45,765 nucleotides of DNA from Mucilaginibacter polytrichastri (GTDB taxonomy: Bacteria > Bacteroidota > Bacteroidia > Sphingobacteriales > Sphingobacteriaceae), in contig NZ_MPPL01000001.1 of assembly GCF_001911425.1 (NCBI RefSeq), forward strand, positions 492,057 through 537,821, read 5' to 3'. The notes below the pieces were generated by a model. That model worked only from the letters and a program-made list of their open reading frames with translations, was not told the DNA's origin and ran no database searches. Positions within the stretch are counted from its first letter, which is position 1. Every line of letters starts with the position of its first letter. Of the stretch, positions 1 through 7,502 are shown one piece after another. The position numbers and the translations under genes were made by a program.

Positions 1-37
1 TAGCAAGTGGGGTGCCGAAACAAGTTCGGCATGACGG
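1..37. repeat. Partial palindromic repeat, family B arm
   Basis: The first 37 bases resemble the right arm of the palindrome at 21369-21454: both read TAGCA-GTGGG-TGCCG-AACAAGTTC with single differences. The window therefore probably starts inside a copy of the same intergenic hairpin family. The left arm, if present, lies outside the window. Confidence 0.6.
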
Positions 38-50
38 CGGGGGTATTTGA

Positions 51-126
51 CTATGATCTATGAACCATCAACTATGAACTAAAAAAACATATCTCAAATC
101 TCATATCTAACATCTACTTTTACAGC
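51..126. repeat. Low-complexity AT-rich leader before gldA
   Basis: This stretch holds near-repeats of short words (ATGAACCATCAACTATGAAC, then ATATCTCAAATCTCATATCTAACATC) directly before the gldA start codon. It looks like slippage-derived simple sequence. Similar arrays precede pheT (10630-10670) and the coiled-coil gene at 13200. No function can be read from it. Confidence 0.4.
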
Positions 127-831
127 ATGAGTATCCGGGTTGAAGCATTAACCAAAATTTATGGTACGCAAAAGGCGGTAGATGGTATTAGCTTTAGTGC
201 AGGCAAAGGTGTAACCGGTTTTTTAGGCCCCAATGGCGCCGGTAAATCTACCACCATGAAAATTCTGACGGGCTTTATTCCGCAAACATCGGGTAGTGCA
301 AGCGTTGCTGGGTTTGATATAAGTAAGCAGTCATTAGATGTTAGGCGTAACATAGGTTACCTGCCCGAGAGTAACCCGCTTTACCTGGATATGTATGTGA
401 AAGAGTCGCTCGCGTTTATTGCTGGGATTCACAAAATCACTTCGCCCGATGCCCGCATTGCCGAGGTTATCGAGCAAACAGGTTTAGGACCAGAGCAGCA
501 CAAAAAGCTAGGACAGCTATCAAAAGGTTATCGCCAGCGGGTAGGCTTGGCTCAGGCCATTATTCATAATCCAGAAGTTTTAGTATTGGATGAGCCGACG
601 TCAGGCCTCGATCCTAATCAACTGGTAGGTATCCGTCAGCTGATTACCGAACTTGGTAAAACAAAAACCATTATCCTTTCTACCCATATTATGCAGGAGG
701 TTGAGGCGGTTTGCAACCAGGTGATCATCATTAATAAAGGTAATATTGTGGCAGATGATATATTGGAGCAATTACGTGCGGATAATGGAGGGGAATCGTT
801 GGAGCAGATTTTTATTAAGCTGACGAATTAA
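127..831 (+). CDS. gldA: GldA-like ABC transporter ATPase
   Basis: ATP-binding subunit of an ABC-2 type exporter, acting on the inner face of the cytoplasmic membrane. The 234-aa protein has Walker A GPNGAGKST near residue 34, a signature motif in the variant form LSKGYRQR, Walker B LVLDEPTSGLDP, and the switch histidine in STHIMQE. The permease partner, GldF fused to GldG, follows at 1361, which supports the assignment to the gliding-motility Gld ABC transporter. GldA proteins are often near 300 aa; this one lacks most of the usual C-terminal extension but ends in a normal-looking ESLEQIFIKLT tail. The 529-bp gap to the permease gene contains an inserted GIY-YIG/inverted-repeat unit, so the original operon is interrupted. 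The alternative is a generic multidrug or Na+ ABC ATPase. Confidence 0.85.
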   Translation: MSIRVEALTKIYGTQKAVDGISFSAGKGVTGFLGPNGAGKSTTMKILTGFIPQTSGSASVAGFDISKQSLDVRRNIGYLPESNPLYLDMYVKESLAFIAGIHKITSPDARIAEVIEQTGLGPEQHKKLGQLSKGYRQRVGLAQAIIHNPEVLVLDEPTSGLDPNQLVGIRQLITELGKTKTIILSTHIMQEVEAVCNQVIIINKGNIVADDILEQLRADNGGESLEQIFIKLTN

Positions 832-880
832 GAAGGGATATATTGCTGTAGAGTAGTGGGTAAACAATACGTTCATAACT

Positions 881-1322
881 CACGTCATTGCGAGGTACGA
901 AGCAATCTCAGCCCCATTAGTACTAACAAAAATTAAGCACAACCTTTTTATTATTTTAGCGCAATGGAACGAGGCGGTTGTGTTTACATCATGACTAATA
1001 AACGTCAAAGCGTTTTATATACAGGAATAACATCTGATATTGTTGCAAGAACTAGGGATCATAAGAATAGAGTGCATCCTGGAAGCTTTACGGACAGGTA
1101 TAATTGCGATAGGTTAGTTTATCATTGTTTCTATCCACACATTGAAGAGGCAATAACTGCTGAAAAAGCGATAAAGGGCGGTAATAGGAAAAGTAAAGAA
1201 GCGCTTATTAATTCGATGAATCCTCAATGGAAGGATTTGTATGATGAGTTGTTAGTTCAGTAAGTTATTTTAGAGTTGGTGCGTTGTCGGTCTGAGATTG
1301 CTTCGTACCTCGCAATGACGCG
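881..1322. mobile_element. GIY-YIG gene framed by REP-like inverted repeats
   Basis: The unit is bounded by 30-bp inverted repeats at 881-910 and 1293-1322 that match at 29 of 30 positions when one is reverse-complemented. The arms are the same sequence that forms stand-alone hairpins at 24194-24307, 36712-36816 and 40700-40797. Only the GIY-YIG gene (964-1263) lies between them, replacing the roughly 40-bp spacer of the stand-alone copies. The position between gldA and gldFG, normally adjacent partners, suggests insertion. I did not see an obvious target-site duplication. That this is a mobile or formerly mobile unit is inference; the repeat geometry is directly visible. Confidence 0.6.
964..1263 (+). 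CDS. Single-domain GIY-YIG nuclease
   Basis: Small GIY-YIG superfamily endonuclease (99 aa) consisting of the catalytic domain alone, as in the YhbQ/UPF0213 group. The expected pattern is visible: Y8 in VYIM, Y19-T20-G21 in the LYTGIT motif, R29 and H33 in the following helix, the catalytic glutamate E67 in AEKAIK, and N86 before PQWKDL. All key residues are present, so the protein should be active. No DNA-binding domain or partner gene is attached. The gene sits inside 30-bp inverted repeats shared with intergenic hairpins elsewhere in the window, which suggests that the repeat could be its DNA substrate. ATG start at 964. Alternatives are a repair nuclease of the UPF0213 type or an inert passenger. 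Confidence 0.85.
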   Translation: MERGGCVYIMTNKRQSVLYTGITSDIVARTRDHKNRVHPGSFTDRYNCDRLVYHCFYPHIEEAITAEKAIKGGNRKSKEALINSMNPQWKDLYDELLVQ

Positions 1323-1360
1323 ATATACGAAAAGAAGTTTAAAAAGACAAAAACATATAA

Positions 1361-3757
1361 ATGTTCACCATACTAAAAAAAGAAATAGTACTATACCTCA
1401 GCTCAATGGTGGCTTACATTACCATTGGCGTATTTTTAATAGTGTTAGGGCTATTCTTATGGGTATTTCCGGATACCAGCATATTAGAATATGGGTATGC
1501 CACTTTAGAAAGTCTTTTTAGTACGGCGCCTTACCTTTTTATGTTTTTAATCCCGGCCATTACCATGCGGTCATTGGCAGAGGAACGAAGGGAAGGTACA
1601 TTTGAATTGCTGGCTACACGGCCGGTTACCTTCGGGCAAATTATTATGGGCAAATACTTTGCCTGTGTAGCGCTGGTGTTGTTTGCCTTATTGCCTACTT
1701 GTGTTTACTATTATTCGGTTACGGTGCTGGGTAGCCCGCAAGGTAATATAGATAGCGGCGCTGTTATCGGCTCATATATCGGTCTGTTTTTACTGGGTTC
1801 GTCGTTTGTGGCTATAGGCTTGTTTGCTTCTGCTATAACCAAAAATCAGATCATTGCTTTTACTATAGCAGTATTCCTTTCATTCTTTGTTTATAGTGGA
1901 TTCGATTCTTTGAGCCAATTGCTCAGTTTGCAAAACAGCGGAATAGATCAACTGGGTATTAGTTCGCATTACAGCTCAGTAAGCCGGGGTGTATTGGATA
2001 CGCGCGATTTGTTTTACTTTATCGCTCTTACCGCGCTGTTTATTCTGCTGGCATTGGTTACCCTTAAACTGCAAATGCAGCGCAAGCTGCTGCAACCCGA
2101 TGTTTATATTTATGCGGGTGTATTTGTAGCGGGCATCATTGCTGCCCAAATTGGCTTTACCCGGATAGATTTTACCAAGGAAAAACGCTTTACACTCTCC
2201 ACCGTAAGCCGCGATATGATGGACAGTCTGAGCACACCCGTTAAGGTTACGGTATATTTACAGGGAGATAACCTGCCCGGAGGATTTAAACGCTTGCAAC
2301 GCGCCACGCGCGACATGCTGAGTGACATGCAAGCCTACAGCCATCGTAAATTACAGTTTGAATTTATTGACCCGCTGAAAGGGCAAAATCAGAGCGAGCA
2401 GGATTCGACCATTAAAAATATGATGGGTGGGGGGATAGAGCCCACCAACCTGTCGGTAAAAACTGATGACGGGTTGATTCAGAAACTGATTGTCCCGGCG
2501 GCTGTAATTACGGCAGGCGATAAGCAGGTGCCTGTTAATTTATTGCAGCGCCGCATTGGTTTGGGCGAAGATGAAGTATTGAATAATTCTATCCAAAACC
2601 TCGAGTATGCTTTTGCTTCGGGCATTAAAAAAGCCATAACCGGCGGTAACCAGCAAATAGGTATTATTGAAGGCCATGGCGAACTGGATGATGTGCAAAT
2701 GCATGATGCCATTAACACACTATCCAGCAGTTTTATGGTGGGCAGGGTTGATCTCACCAAAATCTCTTTACCAGATTTGCTCAAAGTTAAATTAGTGGTA
2801 ATTGCCAAGCCCGAAAAACCTTTTACCGAGCCCGAAAAATTTAAGATTGACCAATACCTGATGCATGGCGGCAGCATACTCTGGAGTATTGACCAGGTAA
2901 GCGCAGAGCTGGACAGCCTGCGCGGGCATGGCGGAGAGCAGCTTGCCTTCGGCAAACAGTTAAACCTCGACGACCAGTTATTTACCTACGGCATACGGAT
3001 CAATTATGATCTTATTGCTGATCTGAACAGTTCGCAGATCCCGGTGGCCACTGGTAGTGTTGGCGGGCAGCCGCAGATCCAGATGGTACCCTGGTTGTTT
3101 TACCCACTACTGGTACCGGTATCGCACAACCCGATTGTGAAAAATGTTGATGGTATTACCACACAGTTTATCAGTACTATGGATACATTGGCTGTTAAGA
3201 ATATTAAAAAAACGATCCTGCTAACCAGTTCGCCCTATAATACTAAGCTTACAGCGCCGCATATGTTGTCGCTGACATCTATTGAGCAGCAACCTGACCC
3301 AAAGGCATTTCAAAGTGTGCCTAAAACGGTTGCGGTATTGCTGGAGGGTCAATTCAAATCAGACTTTATGAACCGTCCCGTGCCCGAGGGCATTAGCGGG
3401 CAGGGAGAGGTTTTGCCGCAAAGCAAGCCCGCAAAAATGATTGTGATTAGTGATGGCGATGTATTTAAGAATCAATTGGGGGCAGATGGTTCGCCTTATC
3501 CGTTAGGCTATGATCATTATACCCAGCAAACTTCGGGTAACAAAACTCTTTTGCTAAATATGGTAGACTATTTAATCGGCGATACCCGTTTAATTGCCCT
3601 GCGTACCAAAGAAATACAGATAAGATTACTAAATAAGCCCCGTATTAGAAACGAAAAACTATACTGGCAGTTGGTAAATAATATAGTGCCGCCGGCATTA
3701 GTGTTAATATTTGCTATTTTTCAACATTATGTCCGCAGACGAAAGTATGCGCATTAA
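1361..3757 (+). CDS. gldG: GldF-GldG fusion, ABC transporter permease/auxiliary protein
   Basis: Membrane and periplasmic part of the Gld ABC transporter. In a 798-aa chain, residues 1-240 are an ABC-2 permease (GldF-like) with about six hydrophobic segments and the cytoplasmic motif RSLAEERREGTFELL. Another transmembrane segment follows near 250-265. Then comes a large GldG-like extracytoplasmic domain (ABC-type auxiliary domain, about 275-765) and a last transmembrane helix before the basic tail YVRRRKYAH. In Flavobacterium the two functions are separate proteins; here they are one reading frame. GldA (127-831) is the presumed ATPase. ATG start at 1361, 38 bp after the right inverted repeat of the GIY-YIG unit. 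The last 55 bp of the gene are duplicated at 4618-4680. Confidence 0.85.
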   Translation: MFTILKKEIVLYLSSMVAYITIGVFLIVLGLFLWVFPDTSILEYGYATLESLFSTAPYLFMFLIPAITMRSLAEERREGTFELLATRPVTFGQIIMGKYFACVALVLFALLPTCVYYYSVTVLGSPQGNIDSGAVIGSYIGLFLLGSSFVAIGLFASAITKNQIIAFTIAVFLSFFVYSGFDSLSQLLSLQNSGIDQLGISSHYSSVSRGVLDTRDLFYFIALTALFILLALVTLKLQMQRKLLQPDVYIYAGVFVAGIIAAQIGFTRIDFTKEKRFTLSTVSRDMMDSLSTPVKVTVYLQGDNLPGGFKRLQRATRDMLSDMQAYSHRKLQFEFIDPLKGQNQSEQDSTIKNMMGGGIEPTNLSVKTDDGLIQKLIVPAAVITAGDKQVPVNLLQRRIGLGEDEVLNNSIQNLEYAFASGIKKAITGGNQQIGIIEGHGELDDVQMHDAINTLSSSFMVGRVDLTKISLPDLLKVKLVVIAKPEKPFTEPEKFKIDQYLMHGGSILWSIDQVSAELDSLRGHGGEQLAFGKQLNLDDQLFTYGIRINYDLIADLNSSQIPVATGSVGGQPQIQMVPWLFYPLLVPVSHNPIVKNVDGITTQFISTMDTLAVKNIKKTILLTSSPYNTKLTAPHMLSLTSIEQQPDPKAFQSVPKTVAVLLEGQFKSDFMNRPVPEGISGQGEVLPQSKPAKMIVISDGDVFKNQLGADGSPYPLGYDHYTQQTSGNKTLLLNMVDYLIGDTRLIALRTKEIQIRLLNKPRIRNEKLYWQLVNNIVPPALVLIFAIFQHYVRRRKYAH

Positions 3758-3765
3758 TTTTTTTA
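3703..3765 (+). repeat. 63-bp direct repeat, copy 1 (gldFG 3' end)
   Basis: This copy contains the end of gldFG, its stop codon and a short T-rich tract. It differs from copy 2 at one base. Similarity may continue a few bases upstream (TTAGTGTT in both). Confidence 0.9.
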
Positions 3766-3798
3766 AGTTAGTAGGGTAACCTTAATAACCTAAAGCAA

Positions 3799-4401
3799 AT
3801 GGATGTCTCTGCTCTAACCATCAAAATTATATTAATTACAATACCCGGTGGATTAGCTACATTGATTTTTGAAAAATTAACAGCGTATCAGAAATGGTCC
3901 TCATTTAAGTTTATAGTAAACGCAATTTTCTTTGGAGGTATATGTTATCTTATTTCGGATAGTGTGTGCTATTTCTTTTTAAAAAATGAGATAGTAGCAT
4001 TCTGGAATCATGTTATAGATGATAAAGGGATTAGTTTATCAGAAATTTTAAGAGCATCTATCTGTTCTATATTTATCGGGTTCATCGCATCTGTAATTGA
4101 AACAAAAAAATATATCACGAGATTTGCACAATTTATAGGTATCGGTTCAAAATATGGAGAAGAAAATCTCTATTCATTTTTCTTAAATCAACCACATATT
4201 ACTGAAGTTTACGTGCGAGATGTAGAGTATGATAAAACTTTTCATGGAATTATTGATTCATTTTCTGAAACACAAGACATATGCGAATTGTCATTAAGAA
4301 ACGTTAAAGTTTATGAATATCAAACGTCAACTTATTTATACGACATGCCCATCGTTTTTATTAGTAGACCAAAAAACACTATCTTTATTGAAGTTCCATA
4401 A
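3799..4401 (+). CDS. DUF6338-like membrane protein
   Basis: A 200-aa membrane protein of unknown function. Hydrophobic segments are visible near residues 5-25 (IILITIPGGLATLIFE), 38-58 and 90-105. They are followed by a soluble C-terminal part with the pattern VYVRDVEYDKTFHGIIDSF, a charged turn, and a closing FISRPKNTIFIEV strand. This order of N-terminal membrane helices and a C-terminal barrel-like region that begins with a V-V-R/Y-D-G-like strand resembles the DUF6338 family; that match is from memory and is moderate. The gene is AT-rich compared with its neighbours and lies inside the 63-bp-repeat cassette. The small proline-rich gene at 4414 follows after 12 bp and is probably cotranscribed. 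ATG start at 3799. Confidence 0.6.
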   Translation: MDVSALTIKIILITIPGGLATLIFEKLTAYQKWSSFKFIVNAIFFGGICYLISDSVCYFFLKNEIVAFWNHVIDDKGISLSEILRASICSIFIGFIASVIETKKYITRFAQFIGIGSKYGEENLYSFFLNQPHITEVYVRDVEYDKTFHGIIDSFSETQDICELSLRNVKVYEYQTSTYLYDMPIVFISRPKNTIFIEVP

Positions 4402-4413
4402 AAATCAAAAATT

Positions 4414-4551
4414 ATGTCAACAAGAGATTATAATCAGAGAGGTATAGACAAATCATCAAATGGCAGTACAAAAGGACATTCAAAACCTGGTCCTGCTGCT
4501 GTCCAGGCACCTCCGCCACCCAGACCAACTCCTCCTAGTGGAAAGAAATAA
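4414..4551 (+). CDS. 45-aa proline-rich small protein
   Basis: A 45-codon reading frame begins 12 bp after the DUF6338-like gene. It starts MSTRDYNQRG, contains a hydrophilic Ser/Gly/Lys middle, and ends in a proline-rich tail (APPPPRPTPPSGKK). It has no membrane segment or signal. The composition is protein-like and unlike the surrounding AT-rich DNA. The tight spacing, the same strand, and the hairpin terminator just after it make a two-gene transcription unit likely. The function is unknown; a partner or regulator of the upstream membrane protein is a guess from position. Confidence 0.6.
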   Translation: MSTRDYNQRGIDKSSNGSTKGHSKPGPAAVQAPPPPRPTPPSGKK

Positions 4552-4576
4552 AATTTATATCACATAGCATTCTATT

Positions 4577-4606
4577 ATTAAGCCTCTGTTTATTCAGGGG
4601 CTTAAT
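4577..4606 (+). terminator. Hairpin closing the cassette operon
   Basis: ATTAAGCCTCTG pairs with CAGGGGCTTAAT around a 6-nt loop (one G-T pair). The T-run after it is weak and interrupted. It lies between the 45-aa gene and the second 63-bp repeat. Confidence 0.5.
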
Positions 4607-4617
4607 AGTTAGTGTTT

Positions 4618-4680
4618 GTTAATATTTGCTATTTTTCAACATTATGCCCGCAGACGAAAGTATGCGCATTAATTTTTTTA
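4618..4680 (+). repeat. 63-bp direct repeat, copy 2 (before dnaN)
   Basis: An orphan copy of the gldFG 3' end with its stop codon, 28 bp upstream of the dnaN start. It is 62/63 identical to 3703-3765. Its presence here marks the original gldFG-dnaN junction. Confidence 0.9.
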
Positions 4681-4708
4681 CTTTTGATTGATTAAAGCTA
4701 CATCTGGA

Positions 4709-5833
4709 ATGAGATTTATTGTTTCTACATCAACACTATTAAAGCAACTACAGTCAGTAAGCGGCGCGTTAAGTAACAGCACCGTATTGCCCATTCTGGA
4801 AAACTTTTTATTTGAAATAAAAGACGGCACGCTAACCATATCAGCAACTGATTTGCAAACCAGCATGACCACATCGCTGGCTGTTGAAGCTAAAGAGAAC
4901 GGCCGTATAGCTATCCCGTCGCGTATATTGCTCGATACCCTTAAGTCATTGCCAGAGCAGCCGGTGGCTTTCTCTGTTGATGACAAAACCTTTGCGATAG
5001 AAATTAACGCAGGCGATGGTAAATACAAACTAAGTGGCGAGAACGGTGAAGATTTCCCGAAGATCCCGGTTGTAGAAAACGCAACATCGGTTAACCTGCC
5101 TGCATCTGTTTTGGCAGAGGCTATCAACAAAACCATTTTTGCGGTTAGTAATGATGAGCTTCGCCCGGCCATGACAGGTGTTTACGCGCAGTTATCAACC
5201 CAGTACTTTACCTTCGTAGCTACCGATGCCCACAAGCTGGTACGTTACCGCCGTAAAGATGCCAAGGCCGAAAGCACTACATCATTCATCCTGCCTAAAA
5301 AAGCATTAAACCTGTTAAAATCATCGCTACCTGCTGATGATGTTAACGTGGCTATAGAGTATAACAACACCAGCGCCTTTTTTAAATTTGGCCACATTAA
5401 TTTAGTATGCCGCTTAATTGATGAGCGTTACCCGGATTATGAAGCTGTTATTCCGCAGAATAATACCAATAAACTAACTATCGATCGTTTATCGTTCCTG
5501 GGTTCATTAAGCCGTGTGGCTATTTATGCTAATAAAACCACCCACCAGGTAAGGTTAAAGATCAGCGGCAGCGAACTGAACATCTCATCAGAGGATATTG
5601 ATTTTGCCAACGAAGCGCATGAGCGCTTAACCTGCCAGTACGAAGGCGAAGACCTGGAGATTGGTTTTAACGCCCGTTTTCTGATCGAGATGTTGAAGAA
5701 CCTGGCATGCGAAGAAGTTAACCTTGAAATGTCGACCCCTAACCGCGCGGGCTTATTATTGCCTGTAGGCGGTGATGAGAACGAAGATGTGTTAATGCTG
5801 GTTATGCCGGTAATGCTGAATAGCTACGCATAA
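4709..5833 (+). CDS. dnaN: DNA polymerase III sliding clamp (beta subunit)
   Basis: The beta clamp forms a dimeric ring on DNA and tethers the replicative polymerase. The 374-aa product has the three-lobe clamp pattern. It starts MRFIVSTSTLLKQLQSVSGA, has the N-terminal VLPILENFLF strand-helix, the middle-domain segment FVATDAHKLVRYR, and ends with the conserved VMPVML motif typical of the C-terminus. The reading frame is open seven codons further upstream from a TTG, but the family start is the ATG at 4709. It lies after the second 63-bp repeat, so its upstream region was changed by the cassette insertion; any promoter formerly inside gldFG is now about 0.9 kb away. A strong terminator follows. 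Confidence 0.97.
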   Translation: MRFIVSTSTLLKQLQSVSGALSNSTVLPILENFLFEIKDGTLTISATDLQTSMTTSLAVEAKENGRIAIPSRILLDTLKSLPEQPVAFSVDDKTFAIEINAGDGKYKLSGENGEDFPKIPVVENATSVNLPASVLAEAINKTIFAVSNDELRPAMTGVYAQLSTQYFTFVATDAHKLVRYRRKDAKAESTTSFILPKKALNLLKSSLPADDVNVAIEYNNTSAFFKFGHINLVCRLIDERYPDYEAVIPQNNTNKLTIDRLSFLGSLSRVAIYANKTTHQVRLKISGSELNISSEDIDFANEAHERLTCQYEGEDLEIGFNARFLIEMLKNLACEEVNLEMSTPNRAGLLLPVGGDENEDVLMLVMPVMLNSYA

Positions 5834-5854
5834 GCAATATTGAAAATATTTAAC

Positions 5855-5884
5855 AAGTCCGGACTTCAAAAGCCGGACTTTTTT
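5855..5884 (+). terminator. dnaN terminator
   Basis: The stem AAGTCCGG/CCGGACTT around a short loop is followed by TTTT, 21 bp after the dnaN stop codon. This is a standard Rho-independent terminator. Confidence 0.85.
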
Positions 5885-5937
5885 GTTGAGTAATACTAAA
5901 AGCTGCTCTTCGCTGTTATAATGCAGGCAGAAAATAC

Positions 5938-6681
5938 ATGAAATTCAGACCGATAATTATATTATTTATAGCAATTGCAGGTTTATATGCCTGCAATAAG
6001 GCGAGTGATGACCCTGTGGATACTACTGCTACCACGTTGCTAAATGTAATTAATACCACTTCAGACACGCTTAATTATTACCTTAACGGTACAAGGCAAA
6101 ACAGCCAATCGAGTATTTACACTGGTGGTGCTACCGGGTATTTGTCGGCCCAGTCAGGCCTGCAGAATTACCAGTTTAGAAAGAATGGGCAAAATACAGT
6201 ATTATTTAGTTTGCCATTAACGCTGGATACTATCCATACTGCGTACGTTGTTAGGGATACCACTAAAAATGCTACTACCGGCGCTACAACTATAAATACC
6301 ACCACTATAAAAGGTTATTCGCTATATGTAAATGGCGAAAGCACCGATAAAACCTTTTTAAAGCTAGATACTGTTAAAGTTAACTCCGATAGTGCAACTG
6401 TGCGTTTTGTGCATACAGCTAATGGTGTTGCTGCACTCGATATGCATGTTGGCGATGCCAGCTTTACTAATCAAAGCTATGGTAATACCAGTAAATTTAA
6501 AACCCAGCTTGCTGGTGCTAATAAAGTAATAACGGTTAATTTAACAGGTAGCAGCGTAATAAATATTACACAAAAACTTACTTTGCTGGGTGGTACAGCT
6601 TATACATTTTATGTTAAAGGTGTGCCTGGTGGGGTTGGTAAGTCTGCACTTACGGTAGGGGTGTTTATAAATAGTCAATAG
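5938..6681 (+). CDS. DUF4397 lipoprotein
   Basis: Probable surface or periplasmic lipoprotein of 247 aa. The N-terminus MKFRPIIILFIAIAGLYAC is a lipoprotein signal with Cys19 as the lipidated residue. The rest shows two DUF4397-like beta repeats. The first runs from LLNVINTTSDTLNYYLNG; the second has VRFVHTANGVAALDMHVGD, the typical V-x-N/H-A-x-x-x-x-x-x-V/M-D-V-Y/H pattern. It ends with a strand of the YTFYVKGVPG type. The substrate or partner is unknown; DUF4397 proteins are common Bacteroidota exoproteins. The gene lies 11 bp before a second DUF4397 gene and is probably cotranscribed with it. ATG start at 5938. Confidence 0.8.
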   Translation: MKFRPIIILFIAIAGLYACNKASDDPVDTTATTLLNVINTTSDTLNYYLNGTRQNSQSSIYTGGATGYLSAQSGLQNYQFRKNGQNTVLFSLPLTLDTIHTAYVVRDTTKNATTGATTINTTTIKGYSLYVNGESTDKTFLKLDTVKVNSDSATVRFVHTANGVAALDMHVGDASFTNQSYGNTSKFKTQLAGANKVITVNLTGSSVINITQKLTLLGGTAYTFYVKGVPGGVGKSALTVGVFINSQ

Positions 6682-6692
6682 TAGAATAAAAC

Positions 6693-7448
6693 ATGGCTAA
6701 CAAAAGTAAATATATATACAACACATTAATGCTATTGCTAGTGGCTGTTATCGTTGTGCCGCTTATGGCTTCATGCGGTAAATCATCAGACGGTACGGTA
6801 AATGGCTACAATTCGCAATTAACAGTAGCTAACTTATCTCCGGATATAGGGCCTGTAGATTTATATATCAATAATAATATCCAAAACGGCCTTACGCCAT
6901 ACCGTTATCCTACACTGGGTGCATACTTTTACATGAATACCGTTGGCTATCCAATACAAATAAGGTCTGATACGGGAAATAAGTCAATATTATCTACCGG
7001 AATATTAAATCCTGATAAAAAAACTTTCAAGTTAATGGTAACGGATAGCACGGTTAACCGAAACGCGAAATATACGCTATTTGTTACCGGGGTAAAGGCA
7101 GATGGTAAACTAAACTTTTTATTCCTGGTAGATACTTCCAAGCTTTCTGGTGTGGGCAGAGGCAAGGTTAGGTTTATTAATGCTTCGCCACGTTCTGGTG
7201 CATTTGACGTATATGCCAACCAAACCAGCCTTTGTGCCAATATTGCGCTTAATGCCTATTCGCCTTTTGTAGAGATGCCTGTGGGAGATTATGATTTTAA
7301 GATCTATGCTACAGGAGATTTTAGTACGGTTTTGGGTGAAGTGAAACAAACTGTTGGCGACGGTAAGTTATATACTATTTATACTTATGGCATTGTGGGC
7401 CGCACAGATAGTGCCGCTTTTAACACGGGTATTATTATTAATAAATAA
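6693..7448 (+). CDS. DUF4397 lipoprotein, second copy
   Basis: A 251-aa lipoprotein with signal peptide and lipobox LMASC (Cys near residue 28). The body has the DUF4397 signature twice: LTVANLSPDIGPVDLYINN near residue 43 and VRFINASPRSGAFDVYANQ near residue 156. Each is followed by the Y-x-L-F-V/I-Y-x-x-G-type strand (YTLFVTGV, YTIYTYGIVG). It is clearly related in layout to the preceding gene but diverged in sequence, so the pair looks like an old tandem duplication. The 11-bp spacing suggests one transcript. Role unknown; an outer-membrane or cell-surface adhesin-like domain is possible. Confidence 0.82.
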   Translation: MANKSKYIYNTLMLLLVAVIVVPLMASCGKSSDGTVNGYNSQLTVANLSPDIGPVDLYINNNIQNGLTPYRYPTLGAYFYMNTVGYPIQIRSDTGNKSILSTGILNPDKKTFKLMVTDSTVNRNAKYTLFVTGVKADGKLNFLFLVDTSKLSGVGRGKVRFINASPRSGAFDVYANQTSLCANIALNAYSPFVEMPVGDYDFKIYATGDFSTVLGEVKQTVGDGKLYTIYTYGIVGRTDSAAFNTGIIINK

Positions 7449-7502
7449 TTAGTAGGCTGATATTAAGCTATATTTTTATTTTTGCTCCAAATAGCCCACA
7501 TT

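Larger units (their letters stand above)
3703..4680. mobile_element. Cassette bounded by 63-bp direct repeats
   Basis: Positions 3703-3765 and 4618-4680 are direct repeats of 63 bp with one mismatch (T/C). The first copy is the native 3' end of gldFG; the second is an orphan copy directly before dnaN. Between them lie about 850 bp holding two genes (3799-4401 and 4414-4551) and a terminator-like hairpin. Lines I counted inside the cassette have about 27-38% G+C, clearly below its neighbours. The simplest reading is that gldFG and dnaN were adjacent and that a self-contained cassette arrived with a copy of the gldFG tail. There is no integrase or transposase in it. The mechanism is unknown; recombination between the repeats would excise it cleanly. 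Confidence 0.6.

Noticed and set aside
881..1322. GIY-YIG gene as an intron-encoded homing endonuclease
   Set aside because: It is not inside a coding gene or a recognisable group I intron; it lies between genes and lacks the DNA-binding tail of homing enzymes.
1276..1521. Reading frame of 81 codons overlapping the gldFG start
   Set aside because: It begins in the right inverted repeat and runs out of frame through clearly coding gldF sequence; composition is not protein-like.
2479..2955. Long antisense frame within gldFG
   Set aside because: Mirror frame of a real gene with Ser/Pro/Leu-rich, low-complexity translation; no start context. The same holds for long antisense frames at 14484-14879, 37105-37506 and 37954-38496.
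3703..4680. 63-bp repeats as an insertion-sequence target duplication or tRNA att site
   Set aside because: Far longer than insertion-sequence duplications (2-14 bp), no tRNA here, and no transposase or integrase in the cassette.
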